A stretch of 8,121 nucleotides of DNA, from positions 1 through 8,121 of the forward strand of contig JAZOAK010000019.1 of NCBI GenBank assembly GCA_045595445.1, in the 5' to 3' direction. The position numbers and the translations under genes are program-made. The first letter of the stretch is position 1; the number at the start of each line of letters is the position of its first letter. The DNA is from RGIG3009 sp045595445. GTDB taxonomy: Bacteria > Bacillota > Clostridia > Oscillospirales > Acutalibacteraceae. Positions 6,773 to 8,121 of the stretch are shown piece by piece. The notes under the pieces are model-generated. The model was not told where the DNA came from. It saw nothing but the letters and a program-made list of their open reading frames with translations, and did not search any database.

Positions 6773-6870
6773 AGGACGTTGCTTCGCCACCTCGCCGAGG
6801 GAGGCGTGACGTGGAAAATGAATAATGAAACAGTGAATGATTAAGGTGGCACCGTCGCCTGCAACGTTCC
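6773..6870. repeat. Imperfect inverted-repeat element (MITE/REP-like candidate)
   Basis: The left arm (6773-6790: GGACGTTGC then CGCCACC) is matched in inverted orientation by the right arm (6845-6870: GGTGGC then GCAACGTTCC), with an internal indel. Between them is a short hairpin CCTC-GCC-GAGG (6790-6800) and an AT-rich part with repeated AATGA-type words (6817-6840). No open frame here looks like protein. The layout resembles a small non-autonomous element or a structured intergenic repeat, but other copies would be needed to prove it. Confidence 0.4.
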
Positions 6871-6918
6871 CCCTTTCCTTTATACCCGGGTAGCATTGCG
6901 GGCGGGTGAAAAATATAA

Positions 6919-6951
6919 AACGACCCAAGCGTTAAAAACGCTTGGGTCGTT
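6919..6951 (-). terminator. Strong intrinsic terminator of the small-peptide gene
   Basis: A perfect 14-bp stem (6919-6932 with 6938-6951) closes a 5-nt loop. On the minus strand the stem is followed by TTATATTTTT, and on the plus strand by ATTTTG, so it works best for minus-strand transcripts but may act in both directions. It ends the transcript of the 45-codon gene about 110 nt after its stop and insulates the next operon. Confidence 0.9.
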
Positions 6952-7059
6952 ATTTTGTGGTATTCCTTTTGTCCCGTTATAAACCAGACGGGTGCAAAGC
7001 GTACGCGATCGCAACTGTGACGTCCAGACACGCTACTTACGAAATAACGCCGAAGCAGA

Positions 7060-7197
7060 TTACTCCAATTCGTCTTCACCGACGAAAATATCGTTTTCGG
7101 ACTTATAGTCATCGCCCCAAGGAGTAAGTGCTGCAATGTGACGATCAGCAATCAACGTAACAACGGTAACTAAAGGTTTGGTATATTCTTTTTTCAT
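7060..7197 (-). CDS. Small acidic peptide, 45 aa, unknown function
   Basis: The ORF starts ATG at 7195-7197 with GGGGGT about 8 nt upstream, and ends with TAA. The product begins MKKEYTKPLVTVVTLIADRH, continues IAALTPWGDD, and ends in an acidic stretch (SENDIFVGEDELE). It has no signal peptide or membrane segment. The gene has its own extended -10 promoter (7288-7316) and a strong terminator (6919-6951), so it is a self-contained transcription unit. The pattern of a short basic start of MKK-x-Y-x-KP, a beta-type V/I-rich middle and an acidic tail recalls the many short, unnamed MKKxYxKPxxE proteins of gut Clostridia, some of which are suspected peptide precursors. That resemblance is from memory and not a demonstrated homology. 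No modification or export genes are adjacent. Confidence 0.65.
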   Translation of the reverse strand: MKKEYTKPLVTVVTLIADRHIAALTPWGDDYKSENDIFVGEDELE

Positions 7198-7287
7198 TTT
7201 CGTTACCCCCAAAAATTAAGCGCGATTCGCTTGCCACGTAATTGATTTGGCAACACGCAAAAATACTTATGCACTCTATACACACCA

Positions 7288-7316
7288 ATTATAGCAGATA
7301 GAATTTCGTTTTGCAA
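7288..7316 (-). promoter_or_regulatory. Promoter of the small-peptide gene
   Basis: On the minus strand: -35 TTGCAA (7311-7316), a 17-bp spacer, and a perfect extended -10 TGCTATAAT (hexamer 7288-7293). Predicted start near 7281, leaving an 84-nt leader to the ATG at 7197. The leader has a modest TTGCCA/TGGCAA stem of 6 bp with an 11-nt loop. One of the two best-matching promoters in the window. Confidence 0.8.
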
Positions 7317-7394
7317 CTGAAAATGTTGCCTAATTGCTGTAATATATTGTCCAATTTTCAATAAACAGAAAACGTAACAATCAACTTTGAGTAA

Positions 7395-7413
7395 GGGGGG
7401 CTTATTAACCCCC
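7395..7413. repeat. Short G/C-run hairpin after the epimerase gene
   Basis: GGGGGG (7395-7400) and CCCCC (7409-7413) flank CTTATTAA, giving a 5-bp stem. It lies about 70 bases beyond the epimerase stop and could help end that transcript, but no U-run follows it on the minus strand. Confidence 0.35.
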
Positions 7414-7420
7414 ATCAAGC

Positions 7421-7453
7421 GCCCCGCGCACTCACACTCCGAGCGCACGGGGC
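7421..7453 (-). terminator. Candidate terminator of the epimerase gene
   Basis: A 13-bp stem with two mismatches (arms 7421-7433 and 7441-7453, loop of 7 nt) lies 26 nt after the epimerase stop. It is very GC-rich. A T-run does not follow on the minus strand, so it is either an atypical terminator or a 3'-end stabilising stem. The second hairpin at 7395-7413 may work with it. Confidence 0.45.
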
Positions 7454-7479
7454 ATCTTATAACGCATTAAGGGGTTTCG

Positions 7480-8121
7480 TTATGCCATGCCGTGTTTTTT
7501 AAGCATCTCTTTTTCGAAGTTCAGCAGGTAAGCTGCCTCAGCATCGATGGTGGCCTCGCAGGGGTTCTCAACCAGATCGCGGAACACGTGAATGTCGCGA
7601 CCGACTTCGCCGCCCTGCATAACGAACGGCTCGGACACAATGCGTCCTTTATAGTTGATGTCTGCCAGAGCACCGAAGATCTCGTCCCAATCCAGATGGC
7701 CGCGGCCGGGAGCGGTACGATTGTTTTCGCCGGTGTGGAAGCTCGTGAGCTTGTCGCCCACCAGACGAATGGCATCGCCAATGTTGTTCTCTTCGATGTT
7801 CATGTGATAGGTATCCAACAGCACACCGATATTCGGGCTGTCGATGCGAGCAACGTAATCCAGCGCTTCAGCAGCAGTGTTGATGATGCAGGTTTCGAAA
7901 CGGTTAACCGCTTCAACGCAATAGGTCACACCACATTCCTCGGCGACTTTGATGATCTCTTTCATGCTCTTGACAGACTGCTCCAAATAGGGGCGCCTGT
8001 CGTCCATGACAACGTTGGGGCAACCCCAGCCCGCGGAGCTGACGCCCGACAGCAGCGTGCCGCCGCCGACGTGCATCTTGCGGATGGTGTTTTGCAGATA
8101 TTTCACGCCGCCCAAACGAAC
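7480..8121 (-). CDS. Ketose 3-epimerase, D-tagatose/D-allulose type (5' end outside window)
   Basis: The C-terminal 213 residues of a xylose-isomerase-like TIM barrel; the true start lies beyond the right edge, and the TTG at 8115 is only an internal codon. The family converts ketohexoses at C3 (for example D-fructose/D-allulose or D-tagatose/D-sorbose) in the cytoplasm, using a divalent metal. The key residues all seem present: Glu in VEAVNRFE, Asp in GVLLDTYHMN and its His, His in FHTGENNR with the Arg, the PGRGHLDWDEI loop, and the last Glu in SEPFV. The C-terminus ends EKEMLKKHGMA. It resembles Clostridium D-psicose 3-epimerase in the stretch from CVEAVNRFE to EPFV. The exact substrate cannot be told from these residues. 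It is upstream of, but separated by two terminator-like regions and a promoter from, the transport operon, so it is likely a different transcript in the same sugar-use neighbourhood. Confidence 0.88.
   Translation of the reverse strand, partial: VRLGGVKYLQNTIRKMHVGGGTLLSGVSSAGWGCPNVVMDDRRPYLEQSVKSMKEIIKVAEECGVTYCVEAVNRFETCIINTAAEALDYVARIDSPNIGVLLDTYHMNIEENNIGDAIRLVGDKLTSFHTGENNRTAPGRGHLDWDEIFGALADINYKGRIVSEPFVMQGGEVGRDIHVFRDLVENPCEATIDAEAAYLLNFEKEMLKKHGMA

Larger units (their letters stand above)
6596..6918. other. Non-coding spacer between two transcription units
   Basis: This stretch of about 320 bases holds no supported gene. It separates the small-peptide terminator from the operon's activator site and contains the two inverted-repeat structures listed separately. 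The open frames crossing it give Arg/Pro-rich translations without family features. Confidence 0.6.

Noticed and set aside
6629..7151. Minus-strand open frames of 99 and 130 codons
   Set aside because: They run through the terminator hairpin and the inverted-repeat spacer and give Arg/Pro/His-rich translations. One overlaps the 45-codon gene in another frame; the 45-codon gene has the better promoter and ribosome context.
7203..7448. 81-codon minus-strand open frame
   Set aside because: It spans the promoter of the small-peptide gene and the post-epimerase hairpins, with no family features.
8113..8115. TTG as the epimerase start
   Set aside because: Conserved family sequence (GG, ISTRK-like stretch, barrel strands) continues in from beyond the right edge; about 80 residues of the barrel are missing, so the codon is internal.

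Overview
The window looks like chromosome from an anaerobic Gram-positive bacterium of the Clostridia, probably a gut Oscillospirales-type organism. This is inferred from purine-rich Shine-Dalgarno sites, two lipoprotein signals followed by long Thr-rich wall-spanning linkers, a CUT1-type sugar ABC importer without its own ATPase gene, and promoters with perfect TATAAT boxes. All supported genes lie on the minus strand, so transcription runs from high to low coordinates.

Right end (about 7395-8121): the 3' part of a ketose 3-epimerase of the D-tagatose/D-allulose (psicose) 3-epimerase family, with all recognisable metal and catalytic residues, followed by GC-rich stem-loops. Next (about 6919-7316) comes an isolated small-peptide unit: an extended -10 promoter, a 45-codon gene with acidic C-terminus, and a very strong bidirectional-looking terminator. 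Between that terminator and the next promoter (about 6600-6915) lies a GC-skewed, non-coding stretch full of inverted repeats that resembles a degenerate intergenic repeat element.

Left and centre (1-6595): one operon driven by an extended -10 promoter with a weak -35. Immediately upstream of the -35 are two 11-bp near-identical direct repeats spaced 21 bp apart, the geometry expected of an AraC-type activator. The order is MalG-type permease, sugar-binding lipoprotein, surface-anchored right-handed beta-helix lipoprotein, leaderless beta-helix paralogue, and a second leaderless beta-helix paralogue that runs off the left edge. Gaps are only 25-35 nt and each gene has its own good ribosome binding site.

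A reasonable model (inference) is a carbohydrate-uptake locus. The lipoprotein beta-helix protein acts on a polysaccharide at the cell surface, the binding protein and permease import the oligosaccharides, and the leaderless paralogues finish the job in the cytoplasm. The most unusual points are the triplicated beta-helix family split between surface and cytoplasm, the absence of a MalF-type permease partner in the window, and the AraC-like operator.
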